64,000 nt of DNA from Acinetobacter pittii (lineage in GTDB: Bacteria; Pseudomonadota; Gammaproteobacteria; Pseudomonadales; Moraxellaceae), in the NCBI RefSeq assembly GCF_034064985.1, contig NZ_CP139249.1, forward strand, positions 2,294,001 to 2,358,000, in the 5' to 3' direction. Below the pieces are notes generated by a model. The model searched no databases and was not told where the DNA came from. It was given only the letters and a program-made list of their open reading frames with translations. Every line of letters begins with the position of its first letter. The first letter of the stretch is position 1. Positions 34,930 to 43,773 of this stretch are shown in pieces. The position numbers were made by a program, and so were the translations under genes.

Positions 34930-36180
34930 ATGGCTACAAATTACAAAGAAGGTCTTTCTCGTATACAGCCTCATACGTGGAAAATAGCATTTACTTTTGC
35001 ATTTTTAGCACTATTGGTAGATGGTGCAGATTTGATGCTGCTGTCTTATAGCTTAAATAGTATTAAGGCAGATTTTGGATTAAGTTCAGTACAAGCAGGT
35101 ATGCTTGGCAGTTTCACATTGGCAGGTATGGCTGTTGGTGGAATTTTTGGGGGATGGGCGTGCGATAAATTTGGTCGCGTGCGCATTGTTGTTATTTCTA
35201 TTTTAACTTTCTCGCTCCTCACCTGTGGCTTAGGTTTTACTCAGAGCTTTCTTCAGTTTGGTATTTTAAGATTTTTTGCATCACTGGGTTTGGGTTCACT
35301 TTATATCGCCTGTAATACCCTCATGGCCGAATATGTCCCAACCCGTTATCGCACCACAGTACTAGGCACATTACAGGCTGGCTGGACCGTCGGCTATATT
35401 GTTGCGACTTTGCTTGCAGGCTGGATTATTCCTGATCATGGCTGGCGCATGCTGTTTTATGTTGCGATTATTCCTGTTGTTATTGCTGTCCTCATGCATG
35501 TGCTTGTACCCGAACCAGAAGCATGGCAAAAATCTCGACTACAACAACCTGTTGTAGCTCAGAATGCTCAAAAAACTTCAGCATTTAAGCTTATTTTCCA
35601 AGATAAACGAAACCGCAATATGTTTATCTTATGGGCATTAACAGCGGGCTTTTTACAGTTTGGCTACTATGGCGTAAATAACTGGATGCCGTCATATCTA
35701 GAAAGTGAACTGGGTATGAAATTTAAGGAAATGACCTCTTATATGGTAGGTACATATACCGCCATGATTTTAGGTAAAGTCCTTGCAGGCATGATGGCTG
35801 ATAAATTAGGTCGTCGCTTTACCTATGCCTTTGGTGCAATCGGTACTGCTATTTTCTTACCGCTAATTGTCTTTTATAACTCACCAAGCAACATTTTATA
35901 TTTACTGGTCACCTTTGGTTTCCTCTACGGCATCCCTTATGGCGTAAATGCAACCTACATGACCGAAAGCTTTGCAACAGCAATCCGCGGTACAGCTATT
36001 GGCGGTGCTTATAACGTCGGTCGTTTAGGCGCTGCATTAGCCCCTGCAACGATTGGTTTCTTAGCCTCTGGCGGCTCAATTGGTTTAGGTTTTGTCGTGA
36101 TGGGCGCTGCCTACCTGATTTGTGGTGTGATACCAGCCCTATTCATTAAAGAAAAATTATACGACCCTCAAAAGTCGTAA
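34930..36180 (+). CDS. MFS carrier of the AAHS type, DcaK paralogue
   Basis: A 416-residue, 12-helix carrier. 'FAFLALLVDGADLMLLSYSL' has the D-x-x-D helix-1 motif. 'GGWACDKFGRVRIVVIS' and 'GMMADKLGRRFTYAFGAIGTA' are the two loop motifs. Alignment by eye with DcaK (19619-20902) is continuous, including 'LQFGYYGV.NW.P.YLES.LG.KFKEM..YMVGT'. It would import the acid that the CaiB-type CoA-transferase activates. The ATG at 34930 follows 'GTAGGTAATGGATT', a modest ribosome site. No DcaP-like porin accompanies this module, so it may share DcaP. Confidence 0.86.
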   Translation: MATNYKEGLSRIQPHTWKIAFTFAFLALLVDGADLMLLSYSLNSIKADFGLSSVQAGMLGSFTLAGMAVGGIFGGWACDKFGRVRIVVISILTFSLLTCGLGFTQSFLQFGILRFFASLGLGSLYIACNTLMAEYVPTRYRTTVLGTLQAGWTVGYIVATLLAGWIIPDHGWRMLFYVAIIPVVIAVLMHVLVPEPEAWQKSRLQQPVVAQNAQKTSAFKLIFQDKRNRNMFILWALTAGFLQFGYYGVNNWMPSYLESELGMKFKEMTSYMVGTYTAMILGKVLAGMMADKLGRRFTYAFGAIGTAIFLPLIVFYNSPSNILYLLVTFGFLYGIPYGVNATYMTESFATAIRGTAIGGAYNVGRLGAALAPATIGFLASGGSIGLGFVVMGAAYLICGVIPALFIKEKLYDPQKS

Positions 36181-36267
36181 AAGATCCATCACAAAAAATC
36201 CTATAGGTCCTATGACTATAAGATTGATGGTCTAACGATCTAAACATGTGTTTTAGATGATTAGCAA

Positions 36268-36306
36268 GAAATAAGGAATTTACTCTTCAAAGTTATTCCT
36301 TATTTC
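36268..36306 (+). terminator. Terminator-like hairpin after the DcaK paralogue
   Basis: GAAATAAGGAAT and ATTCCTTATTTC form a perfect 12-bp stem around a 15-nt loop, 88 bp past the carrier stop. No strong T-tract follows beyond the T-rich stem. Confidence 0.55.
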
Positions 36307-36348
36307 CACATATGTAGAGTTTATTACTCTTCATTTTAATTTTTTAGG

Positions 36349-36378
36349 TAAGCTTAGCTCCCAAGGGAGCTAAGCTTA
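36349..36378. repeat. Strong 14-bp inverted repeat with a 2-nt loop
   Basis: TAAGCTTAGCTCCC / GGGAGCTAAGCTTA is separated by AA, 26 bp beyond the phnX stop. The right end is followed by AAAAAG and the left end is preceded by TTTTTTAGG. Neither strand shows a classic terminator T-tract after the stem. It probably protects or ends the phnX or carrier mRNA. Confidence 0.6.
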
Positions 36379-36403
36379 AAAAGATATAGACCTAAACATT
36401 TGT

Positions 36404-37219
36404 TTAAGGTCGTTCACCCTGCTCCAAACGGCGTTCAATATCATCGAGTACATTTGGCAGGTCAGCGACACTATCAATCACATAGTGAGCGCCCGACGCA
36501 TTCATTTTTTGGTATGCCTTATCTTTTAGAACAATCTGTTCATCGGTCGATAATGCACTCCACTCTTCATAGCTTAAACCGACTTCATTACCACTAACTG
36601 CAAGTCCTACTGTCCAGCACCCTGCGTTTAAACCTTCGTCAATTCCCACCACGGTATCATCTACTTTTACAACAGTTTTGATGTCAGATACGTCGAGTTG
36701 AATTAAGTTCTTCCAAAGCATTTCAGGATATGGACGGCCATATTTCACGTCGCTTGCAGTAACAATACAGTCTGGTCGATAGCCCTGATCGGCAGCATCT
36801 TTGACCAAGCGGCCAATCATCATGGATGCATAGCCCGTGTTACTTCCAATTTTTGCACCACGCTTTTTAATATTTTCAAACGTTTCTAATGCCCCCGGAA
36901 TTAAAGCAGAACATTTCGGAATAGAATTTAATTGATATGGAATAAAGTCTTTATATAAACGGTCAATATCTGCTTCAGTTGCCGCCTGACCATAGACTTC
37001 CTGCCATGCCGCTGCGACACGCGGCATTTTTAAAACTGCTGCAATATGGTCACGTTTTTCTAAACCCATTGGTGCACGTGCTTCTTCAACCGTAATTTCA
37101 ACTTTATTGTCTTTAAACAAAGCCATAAAAGCTAAAATTGGTGCGCGTGAGCCAAAATCTACTGTTGTGCCAGCCCAGTCAAAAACCACAGCCTGAATTT
37201 GTGTATTGTTGGTCGTCAT
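36404..37219 (-). CDS. phnX: Phosphonoacetaldehyde hydrolase (phosphonatase)
   Basis: A HAD-superfamily enzyme of 271 residues that splits phosphonoacetaldehyde into acetaldehyde and phosphate. The nucleophile Asp14 is in 'AVVFDWAGTTVDFGS', the phosphonatase form of motif I with Ala-Gly-Thr-Thr. Lys55 in 'APMGLEKRDHI' is the Schiff-base lysine unique to phosphonatases. 'CIVTASDVKYGRPYPEMLWKN' and 'VVKVDDTVVGIDEGLNAGCW' complete the HAD motifs. It lies 27 bp after phnW on the same strand. Together they convert 2-aminoethylphosphonate to usable phosphate, carbon and nitrogen. Confidence 0.95.
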   Translation of the reverse strand: MTTNNTQIQAVVFDWAGTTVDFGSRAPILAFMALFKDNKVEITVEEARAPMGLEKRDHIAAVLKMPRVAAAWQEVYGQAATEADIDRLYKDFIPYQLNSIPKCSALIPGALETFENIKKRGAKIGSNTGYASMMIGRLVKDAADQGYRPDCIVTASDVKYGRPYPEMLWKNLIQLDVSDIKTVVKVDDTVVGIDEGLNAGCWTVGLAVSGNEVGLSYEEWSALSTDEQIVLKDKAYQKMNASGAHYVIDSVADLPNVLDDIERRLEQGERP

Positions 37220-37246
37220 GATGTATTCCCTTTAATTTAATAAAAA

Positions 37247-38407
37247 TTATGCTGTTACAGCTTGGTTTAGGTGGTTTTCGCAGTAGCTGACAATCGCAGT
37301 AAGAAGCCCTTCAATGTCATGAATATAAACTTCGCCAATATTGCCAATACGGAAGCAGTTAAGGTCAGTGACTTTGCCCGGATAAATTACATAACCTGAA
37401 TTTTTCAACGTTTCGTAGAATGACTGAAAGCTAAATGTCTCGGCTGTTGGGTAAAGGAATGTGGTAATGATGGGCGATTGTGTGCACTCTTTACCGAGCA
37501 CCAATTCAAAGCCCAGTTGTTGCATACCTTTAGATAAGGTTTGTTGGTTTTGTAAATAACGTTGATAACGTGCAGCAACGCCGCCTTCTGCCTCAAGCTC
37601 AAGCAATGCCTGATAAAAAGCACGTACCACATGGGTTGGCGAGGTAAAGCGCCATTTACCATTATACTGCTCCATCGTATTCCACTGGTCATACAAATCG
37701 AGACTGACCGAACGAGCTAAACCTTTACATGCTTCTAGGCAATCACGCTTTGCCAAAATAAAGCCAAAGCCCGGAACACCTTGAATACATTTATTTGCAC
37801 TTGAAATTAGAAAATCAATTTCAAGCTCAGCCATATCCATGGGCACACCACCGAATGAACTCATGGCATCTACAATCCAGATTTTTCCTGCAGCTTTAAC
37901 TAAACGGCCTATCTCTTGAATCGGATTTAAAATACCTGTGGTGGTTTCACAGTGCACACAAGTAACATGGCTAATAGTTTTATCTTCTAAAACACGCTCA
38001 ATTTCTTGTAAATCTGGTGCTTGGGTTTCTAAATAGTTCAGTTCTACAACTTCAATATTTAAGCAACGTGCCATTTGCACCATACGTGCACCGTATGCGC
38101 CGTTATTGATAATCAAGATCTTGCCATCACGCGGAATAGCTGACCCAAGCACAGACTCCACAGCAAAACTTCCACTGCCTTGCATTAACACAGCCGTATA
38201 TTTTTCAGGTTGACTGGTTGCCAAGTTGACCAGTTGATTACGAATATCTTGTACCAGCGAGTTGTATTCTTGGTCCCAAGTACACCAGTCTTTTTGCATG
38301 GCACGGCGTACTGTTGCCGATGTTGATAAGGGTCCTGGAGTAAGAAGCAAATACTTGTTCTCTAAATCCATATCGAGTTGGGGTTGCATGTTCATAATGT
38401 TACTCAT
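37247..38407 (-). CDS. phnW: 2-aminoethylphosphonate:pyruvate transaminase
   Basis: A fold-type-I PLP aminotransferase that moves the amino group of 2-aminoethylphosphonate to pyruvate, giving phosphonoacetaldehyde and alanine. The N-terminal family motif is '[20 protein letters not shown]'. '[33 protein letters not shown]' and '[13 protein letters not shown]' follow, and the PLP Lys is in '[16 protein letters not shown]'. Several in-frame starts exist between 38437 and 38389. I favour the ATG at 38407 (MSNIMNMQ), because the GntR palindrome at 38437-38454 and a TATATT box just after it would otherwise fall at the gene start. Confidence 0.92.
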   Translation of the reverse strand: MSNIMNMQPQLDMDLENKYLLLTPGPLSTSATVRRAMQKDWCTWDQEYNSLVQDIRNQLVNLATSQPEKYTAVLMQGSGSFAVESVLGSAIPRDGKILIINNGAYGARMVQMARCLNIEVVELNYLETQAPDLQEIERVLEDKTISHVTCVHCETTTGILNPIQEIGRLVKAAGKIWIVDAMSSFGGVPMDMAELEIDFLISSANKCIQGVPGFGFILAKRDCLEACKGLARSVSLDLYDQWNTMEQYNGKWRFTSPTHVVRAFYQALLELEAEGGVAARYQRYLQNQQTLSKGMQQLGFELVLGKECTQSPIITTFLYPTAETFSFQSFYETLKNSGYVIYPGKVTDLNCFRIGNIGEVYIHDIEGLLTAIVSYCENHLNQAVTA

Positions 38408-38436
38408 TTCTTTCGCGTTCATTTCAATATACATCA

Positions 38437-38454
38437 ATCTGGTTTAAACCAGAT
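38437..38454. promoter_or_regulatory. GntR-type operator before phnW
   Basis: ATCTGGTTTAAACCAGAT is an 18-bp perfect palindrome between the FAD oxidase gene and phnW. The same 18 bp recurs at 43749-43766 before the phosphonate importer. A TATATT box on - lies 4 bp inside, so it fits repressor control of phnWX. Confidence 0.75.
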
Positions 38455-38460
38455 GACAAA

Positions 38461-39615
38461 CTAATAAATATTTTGTTCTAATATTTCTTTCATAAACCCA
38501 GCCCCTATGGTCATGCCTTTGCCAGCAATCGCACTCACCAGAAAGATATTTTTTTCGGCTTCAGTGAAACAGGCCAACTCATGTTCATGGGTCAGGTAAT
38601 AACCAATCCAGCGTTTTTGAATTGGAGGTAAAGTCAGCCCTAGTTTTTCGTGGCAGTACGTTTGAATAAACTCATTAATCTCTTCACGTTGCTCGAACTG
38701 AGGCGCTTCATTAGTCGAATGATATTCATGACTATCGCCTACGATCAGTTCGCCAAATTCATTTTGTTTAATCAGAATATGAATACCGAATTCTTTAATG
38801 AAACCCTGTTGTGATGCTTTAACCAGCTCTGCATGACTTGGGCAAATTTCAAAAGCCGGATAACGTGAAATAGATAAGCCTGAATAAAGAGAAGCATTTA
38901 AGTTTTGGTGAAACCGTTGAGTCAGGGCCATTTGCAAACCACAACGTTTCAGATTCAAGCTTTGTAAGAGATCTGGATATAAAACATCGATGACTTCACC
39001 GTGACAGATCAAAACTTTATTTGCTTGATAAGTCATACCATTTGCCAAACGAACCTGACAAATTTCATGTTGATATTGGGTTTGAACGACACAGGCATTG
39101 GTATAAATCTCTACACCTTGACTCTGTGCATATGCCAATAGTCGTTGCCCAACCGCATGCGGTTCAACCGAATAATCTTCTTCAAAAACCAAGCCGCCTT
39201 GAAACTGCCGCGCGGGGTTTAAATAAGAAAATTGGGTGACCAGCTCCTCATGCTTTAGCAAATGAACTGGAATTTGATAGTTATTTGCACGCTCGGCAAA
39301 CTCATTTAAAACCTGCCATTCAAGTGCAGTGTTTGCGAGATAAACACCTTGGCGTTGAGCAAATGAAATATCGGTTTCAGTTTGAATACGCTGATAAAAA
39401 GAACGCGTTTCAAGCGCGTACTTTCGCCACTTTTGCTCTGGATGGGTTAAGGTCGATGTTCCGACCATGCCGAAATTACGGCGAGTTGCGCCCACAGGCT
39501 TGGCATTTTTCTCAAAGATACAGACTTTCAAGCCTTGTTCTTGTGCCTGTATGGCAGCGGACAAACCTAAAATACCGGCTCCGACAACAATTAAATCAAA
39601 CTGTACGTGATTCAT
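38461..39615 (-). CDS. FAD-dependent oxidoreductase of the phosphonate-linked DAO family (TIGR03364 type)
   Basis: A D-amino-acid-oxidase-fold flavoprotein of 384 residues. 'FDLIVVGAGILGLSAAIQAQEQGLKVCIFEKN' is the FAD-binding Rossmann start, followed by 'GATRRNFGMVG' and the closing 'FLVSAIAGKGMTIGAGFMKEIL'. Family members are known to sit next to phosphonatase-type genes and are proposed to oxidise aminophosphonates. I recall that one (PbfC) oxidises N-methyl-2-aminoethylphosphonate to phosphonoacetaldehyde, which PhnX would then cleave. Here it lies between the ABC permease and phnW, so a second entry into the PhnX step is likely. The exact substrate is inference. Confidence 0.82.
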   Translation of the reverse strand: MNHVQFDLIVVGAGILGLSAAIQAQEQGLKVCIFEKNAKPVGATRRNFGMVGTSTLTHPEQKWRKYALETRSFYQRIQTETDISFAQRQGVYLANTALEWQVLNEFAERANNYQIPVHLLKHEELVTQFSYLNPARQFQGGLVFEEDYSVEPHAVGQRLLAYAQSQGVEIYTNACVVQTQYQHEICQVRLANGMTYQANKVLICHGEVIDVLYPDLLQSLNLKRCGLQMALTQRFHQNLNASLYSGLSISRYPAFEICPSHAELVKASQQGFIKEFGIHILIKQNEFGELIVGDSHEYHSTNEAPQFEQREEINEFIQTYCHEKLGLTLPPIQKRWIGYYLTHEHELACFTEAEKNIFLVSAIAGKGMTIGAGFMKEILEQNIY

Positions 39616-39716
39616 AAGACTTCCAATTTGCGAAATTTAGGATGAATAAACCCTTGCCTTGTTGAACAAAGCATTTCGTTTCAGTCGGTTAAATAAAAAT
39701 TGTGTTTAGTTAAAGC

Positions 39717-41426
39717 TTAGTGAGAGCTTTCACACCATTGCTGACTTCTTGCCATAATTTTTCGGGTAAATAACCAGTGAATGAGTTTTACAACACATGA
39801 GGTGGTTAAAATGAGAATGCTCATGGCAACAGCAGCAACCGTGTCTCCCGCATCATCCATATTTAAAACGGCTACCGCCGCTAAACTGGTGTCTGGTGAA
39901 TAGAGGAAAATGGCAGCCGACACAGTGGTCATGGCATTGACAAAAACATAGACCGACACATCACATAGCGCTGGAAAACACATGGGCAAATATACTTTCC
40001 AAAAGGTTTTCCACTTCGATGTTCCTAGAGTTTCTGCTGCCTGATCGAGCTGTAGCGGAATCTGCTTAATGGCATTGGTTAAAGTGAGGTGTGGCACAGT
40101 GTAATAATGCACAATGGTTGAAATCACCAAAATAGTCATGGTTCCATACAACACATTTAACGGATTACTCTGCTGGTTAAAAAACAAAATATAAGCAATA
40201 CCCAAGACCAGCCCCGGCACAGCGAGTGGCAGTAGAACCAAAGCTTGCACATAGTTTTTAATGAGTGGATGTGCCTTAAAACGTTCGGTTAATAGTGCCA
40301 CCATAAAAATCAGTGCTGTTCCAAAAACTGTACTAAAGAGTGCCATGCGAACTGAGTTGAAGTAGGCTGCCCAACCACCACCATCGACATATTCAAAACT
40401 ATAATGTGCTAAGGTCAAAGACAAATCATAAGGCCAAGACTGAATAAATGATGCGAGCACAGCCGTAAAGATAATCAGTAAAATCGTAGCTGAAACCAAG
40501 CTACAAAATATGCTCAGAACGACTTCAAGTTTTTTATTCGATGCTGAAACATAAGGTTTAGCCTGAAAGGCTTGAAACCGTGCATGCCGCTTGCCTTGTA
40601 TACGGTCGAAAATGAACACAAAAATTGCTGGTAGCAATAACAAGATGGAAATTACCGCACCCATACTCATGTTTTGCTGACCAATAATCTGTTTATAGAC
40701 ATCAAGCGCCATCATGTTAAATGAACCGCCAATGACTTTTGGAATACCAAAATCAGTCAGTACATAAATAAAAGCCACCAGACTTGCACTAATAAGCCCA
40801 TAGCGAATTGCAGGTAGCGTGACGTGGTAATGTGTCTTCCAGATATTTTTACCCAGTGACAAAGACGCCTCAATTAAACGCTGATCGACACTGCGAAAAG
40901 ACACCATCATCAACATCAAAATTGCAGGAAATAGCCAAAAGCAGTAACTGATTAAAATACCGATTGGGCCATAAATTTGTATGTCGCCCAGTAAAGGTTT
41001 TAATACGCCTTGCTTACCAAACAAATAAACCAATGCCAAAGAAGGCAAAAGTGACGGCGCTAAAATGGGTAAAAAAGCCACCAGTTTAAAGAAGCCTTTG
41101 CCTTTTATATTCACATTGGTGAGGGCAAAAGCATAAATACTGGCAAGAAATACTGTAATGACAGTAGCAGCACAAGCAACCCAGACCGAGTTAAATATAG
41201 AACTGAGTAAAGCTGGGCTTGCAAAATAATTATAAAAATTTTCAAGACCAACAAAACTTTGATTTTCATCAAAAAATGCGGTTTCAAATAGCATCATTAA
41301 AGGAGCAATAATCGCTAAAGTCAAAGCGATTGCGACCATAGCCAAAGCAATATTTGATCTTAATGAATATTCAGTTTTTCGACGCGGCTGTGTTTTTAAA
41401 ACCGCTGAAGCAGCTTCATTTAACAT
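39717..41426 (-). CDS. ABC importer permease for 2-aminoethylphosphonate (double permease)
   Basis: A 569-residue inner-membrane protein with two six-helix permease units. Each carries an EAA-type coupling loop, 'IEASLSLGKNIWKTHYHVTLPAI' and 'DQAAETLGTSKWKTFWKVYLPMCFP'. This doubled FbpB-like form matches the putative 2-aminoethylphosphonate permease family (PhnU2, TIGR03262). The start overlaps the ATPase stop by 7 bp, so it is translated together with it. It takes substrate from the lipoprotein encoded at 42645. Confidence 0.87.
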   Translation of the reverse strand: MLNEAASAVLKTQPRRKTEYSLRSNIALAMVAIALTLAIIAPLMMLFETAFFDENQSFVGLENFYNYFASPALLSSIFNSVWVACAATVITVFLASIYAFALTNVNIKGKGFFKLVAFLPILAPSLLPSLALVYLFGKQGVLKPLLGDIQIYGPIGILISYCFWLFPAILMLMMVSFRSVDQRLIEASLSLGKNIWKTHYHVTLPAIRYGLISASLVAFIYVLTDFGIPKVIGGSFNMMALDVYKQIIGQQNMSMGAVISILLLLPAIFVFIFDRIQGKRHARFQAFQAKPYVSASNKKLEVVLSIFCSLVSATILLIIFTAVLASFIQSWPYDLSLTLAHYSFEYVDGGGWAAYFNSVRMALFSTVFGTALIFMVALLTERFKAHPLIKNYVQALVLLPLAVPGLVLGIAYILFFNQQSNPLNVLYGTMTILVISTIVHYYTVPHLTLTNAIKQIPLQLDQAAETLGTSKWKTFWKVYLPMCFPALCDVSVYVFVNAMTTVSAAIFLYSPDTSLAAVAVLNMDDAGDTVAAVAMSILILTTSCVVKLIHWLFTRKIMARSQQWCESSH

Positions 41427-42622
41427 AGTGCGTACCCGTGTTCGTCAAAGACATGGATGAGCTGATTAGGCACTTTTATAAACATCAGTTCTTGCAAAGA
41501 TTTGAACTTTGTATTTTCAATTTCAATTTGCAAAAGGTGTTTTGCCTGCTCAATTCCATCGATATGAATAGTGCAAAACAAACGACGTTTTGCGCCTAAA
41601 AATTCAGTGCTTATTACTTTAACTGGCAAATACAACGACTCTTTATCACTACCGAAATCATCAACCAACTCGACCGCTTCCGGTCTAAAACCAATGCTGT
41701 AGTTTTGCCCAGCTTTAAGTTTTTGCTGTTCCAAATTTAAAGGAATAAAACCTAAAACATTGAGCTGATTGGGTACTGCACAAATGGCTTTTAAAAAGTT
41801 CATTGTGCCAATAAACTTTGCAACGAATTGGGTTTGTGGCTTGTAGTAAATATTGTGCGGCGTATCGATTTGCTCAATCACGCCGTGATTCATCACCACA
41901 ACACGGTCAGAAATGCTTAATGCTTCTTCTTGGTCGTGCGTCACCATAATAGTAGGCAAATTAAGCTGCGATTGAATTGAGCGAATCTTTTGTCTTAGGT
42001 TCAAACGTACCTGAGCATCAAGTGCTGAAAGCGGTTCATCTAGCAATAAAATATCCGGATTCGGTGCAATTGCCCGAGCGAGCGCAACACGTTGCTGCTG
42101 CCCACCCGATAATTGGTTTGGATATTTTTTTGCAATATCAGGTAACTCAATCAGTTGTAATAACTGTTGAACTCGTTGGCTACGCTGTGCCTTATCCCAT
42201 TTCTTTTTATCTAAGCCAAAAGCAATATTTTCTTCAACGTTTAAGTTTGGAAATAACGCATAGTTTTGAAACACAATGCCACAGTGACGCTTTTCAGCAC
42301 TCAACAACGTAATATCAGTGCCCTTTTTTATGACTTTTCCATAATCAGGTTTTTCTAGACCCGCAATTATGCGTAGCAATGTGGTTTTACCGCATCCAGA
42401 AGGTCCCAAAAAGCTCACGAACTCGCCAGCTTTAAGGTCTAAATTAATATGTGTTAGAGCCTGAAAGTGTTGGAACTTTTTTTGAATATCCACTACTTCT
42501 AAAACCGAAGGGCCATGTTCAGGATATTTATAGGTCGTTAAGGTCGACAATAAATGCCCTGCTAACTCGGCCTTTTGGTTTTGACCTAGCAGCGATGACT
42601 GCAATGACGAAGGAATTTGCAT
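41420..42622 (-). CDS. ABC importer ATPase for 2-aminoethylphosphonate
   Basis: A 400-residue ATPase. Walker A is 'GPSGCGKTTLLRIIAGLEKPD', the signature 'LSGGQQQRVALARAIAPNPDILLLDEPLSALDA' includes Walker B, and the H-loop is 'IMVTHDQEEAL'. A C-terminal regulatory TOBE-like domain follows from about residue 270. It matches the PhnT2 type (TIGR03265). Start at the ATG 42622 (MQIPSSLQ) with AAGGG 8 bp upstream; longer in-frame reading would run into the binding-protein gene. It energises the double permease. Confidence 0.9.
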   Translation of the reverse strand: MQIPSSLQSSLLGQNQKAELAGHLLSTLTTYKYPEHGPSVLEVVDIQKKFQHFQALTHINLDLKAGEFVSFLGPSGCGKTTLLRIIAGLEKPDYGKVIKKGTDITLLSAEKRHCGIVFQNYALFPNLNVEENIAFGLDKKKWDKAQRSQRVQQLLQLIELPDIAKKYPNQLSGGQQQRVALARAIAPNPDILLLDEPLSALDAQVRLNLRQKIRSIQSQLNLPTIMVTHDQEEALSISDRVVVMNHGVIEQIDTPHNIYYKPQTQFVAKFIGTMNFLKAICAVPNQLNVLGFIPLNLEQQKLKAGQNYSIGFRPEAVELVDDFGSDKESLYLPVKVISTEFLGAKRRLFCTIHIDGIEQAKHLLQIEIENTKFKSLQELMFIKVPNQLIHVFDEHGYALC

Positions 42623-42644
42623 AATAAGACCCTTATCCAAAAGA

Positions 42645-43682
42645 TCACTTTTCAAAACGCTTTGACCATTCAGCCAAAATACGTTCACGCTGCTCGGCCG
42701 CCCAATAAAAATCATTTTTTACGAGCATTTGAGGAAGATTTTTCGGGAAGTCCATAGTGGTATTTTCAATGCCTTTATAGGCCACCATTGAAAAGTTATG
42801 GGCATAGGCTTCGTTTGCCGCTTTGCTTACCGACCAATTTATAAATTTTTGTGCGCTACTTAATTTCTTGGTTCCTTTCACAATTGCTGAGGCTTCCATT
42901 TCCCAGCCTAAACCTTCAGTTGGATAAACTACTTCTAAAGGTGCACCCTCTGCTTTTAATTTAAATGCTGGATAACCGAAAGAAACTCCAATTGGGATTT
43001 CGCCCTGTGCAGCCATCTTGCAAGGTTTTGAACCCGAATGAGGATATTGTGAAATGTTTTTATCTAAAGCTTGCATATAGTCCCATGCCTGCTTTTCACC
43101 CCAAATTTGCATCCAAGCCGTGACATCTAAATAGCCTGTGCCACTCGAAGCCGGATTCGGCATCACAATCAGGTTTTTATAAATGGGGTTGGTTAAATCT
43201 TTCCAAGTTTTTGGAATCGGTAGCTTACGTTTTTCTAATTCGACTTTATTGACACAAATTGCAGATTCCCATGCATCCATACCCGTCCAAGTCGGTACAG
43301 GTTTTTGGCTCACAAATTCCGGTTTTAAATTTTGCACACCTTCAGGTTTAAAAGGCTCGAGCATGTCTTTCTTTTCCATGACCAGTAAGCTGGTTAAAGC
43401 CACACCAAAAACCACATCCGCTTGAGGATTCTTCTGCTCTGCCAAAAGTTTAGCGGTAATCACACCTGTTGAATCTCGTACCCATTTTACTTTTAGCTCT
43501 GGATAGGCTTGATATAATTCTTCTTGGTACTGTTTAAGCTGGTCGGCTTCCACTGCCGTATAGACTGTAATTTCTTCTGATTGTTTTGATGTTGCTGATG
43601 AACATCCCATTTGAATAGCAACTACTACACCTAAAACTGATGCAGCACCGAGTTTAATTGTCTGTTGAACATACTGTTTCAT
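42645..43682 (-). CDS. Periplasmic 2-aminoethylphosphonate-binding lipoprotein
   Basis: A 345-residue extracellular solute-binding protein of the iron/polyamine-like class. The signal peptide 'MKQYVQQTIKLGAASVLGVVVAIQMGCSS' ends in a lipobox-like QMGC, so the mature Cys near residue 29 is probably lipidated. The body starts 'ITVYTAVEADQLKQYQEELYQAYPELKVKWVRDSTG', the PhnS2 (TIGR03261) pattern, and 'NPASSGTGYLDVTAWMQIWG' lines the ligand site. I use the ATG at 43682; the TTG at 43724 would extend it past the signal peptide. It is the first gene of the importer operon behind the palindrome at 43748. Confidence 0.88.
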   Translation of the reverse strand: MKQYVQQTIKLGAASVLGVVVAIQMGCSSATSKQSEEITVYTAVEADQLKQYQEELYQAYPELKVKWVRDSTGVITAKLLAEQKNPQADVVFGVALTSLLVMEKKDMLEPFKPEGVQNLKPEFVSQKPVPTWTGMDAWESAICVNKVELEKRKLPIPKTWKDLTNPIYKNLIVMPNPASSGTGYLDVTAWMQIWGEKQAWDYMQALDKNISQYPHSGSKPCKMAAQGEIPIGVSFGYPAFKLKAEGAPLEVVYPTEGLGWEMEASAIVKGTKKLSSAQKFINWSVSKAANEAYAHNFSMVAYKGIENTTMDFPKNLPQMLVKNDFYWAAEQRERILAEWSKRFEK

Positions 43683-43747
43683 CTGCAAACCATCGAATGC
43701 AATTATTTGATGATGGTATTTCAACAGCTTTATATGACAGTTTAATT

Positions 43748-43767
43748 AATCTGGTTTAAACCAGATT
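43748..43767. promoter_or_regulatory. GntR-type operator before the phosphonate importer
   Basis: AATCTGGTTTAAACCAGATT is a 20-bp perfect palindrome between the GntR gene stop (43774) and the importer start. Its central 18 bp is identical to the site before phnW. Confidence 0.78.
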
Positions 43768-43773
43768 TTATTT

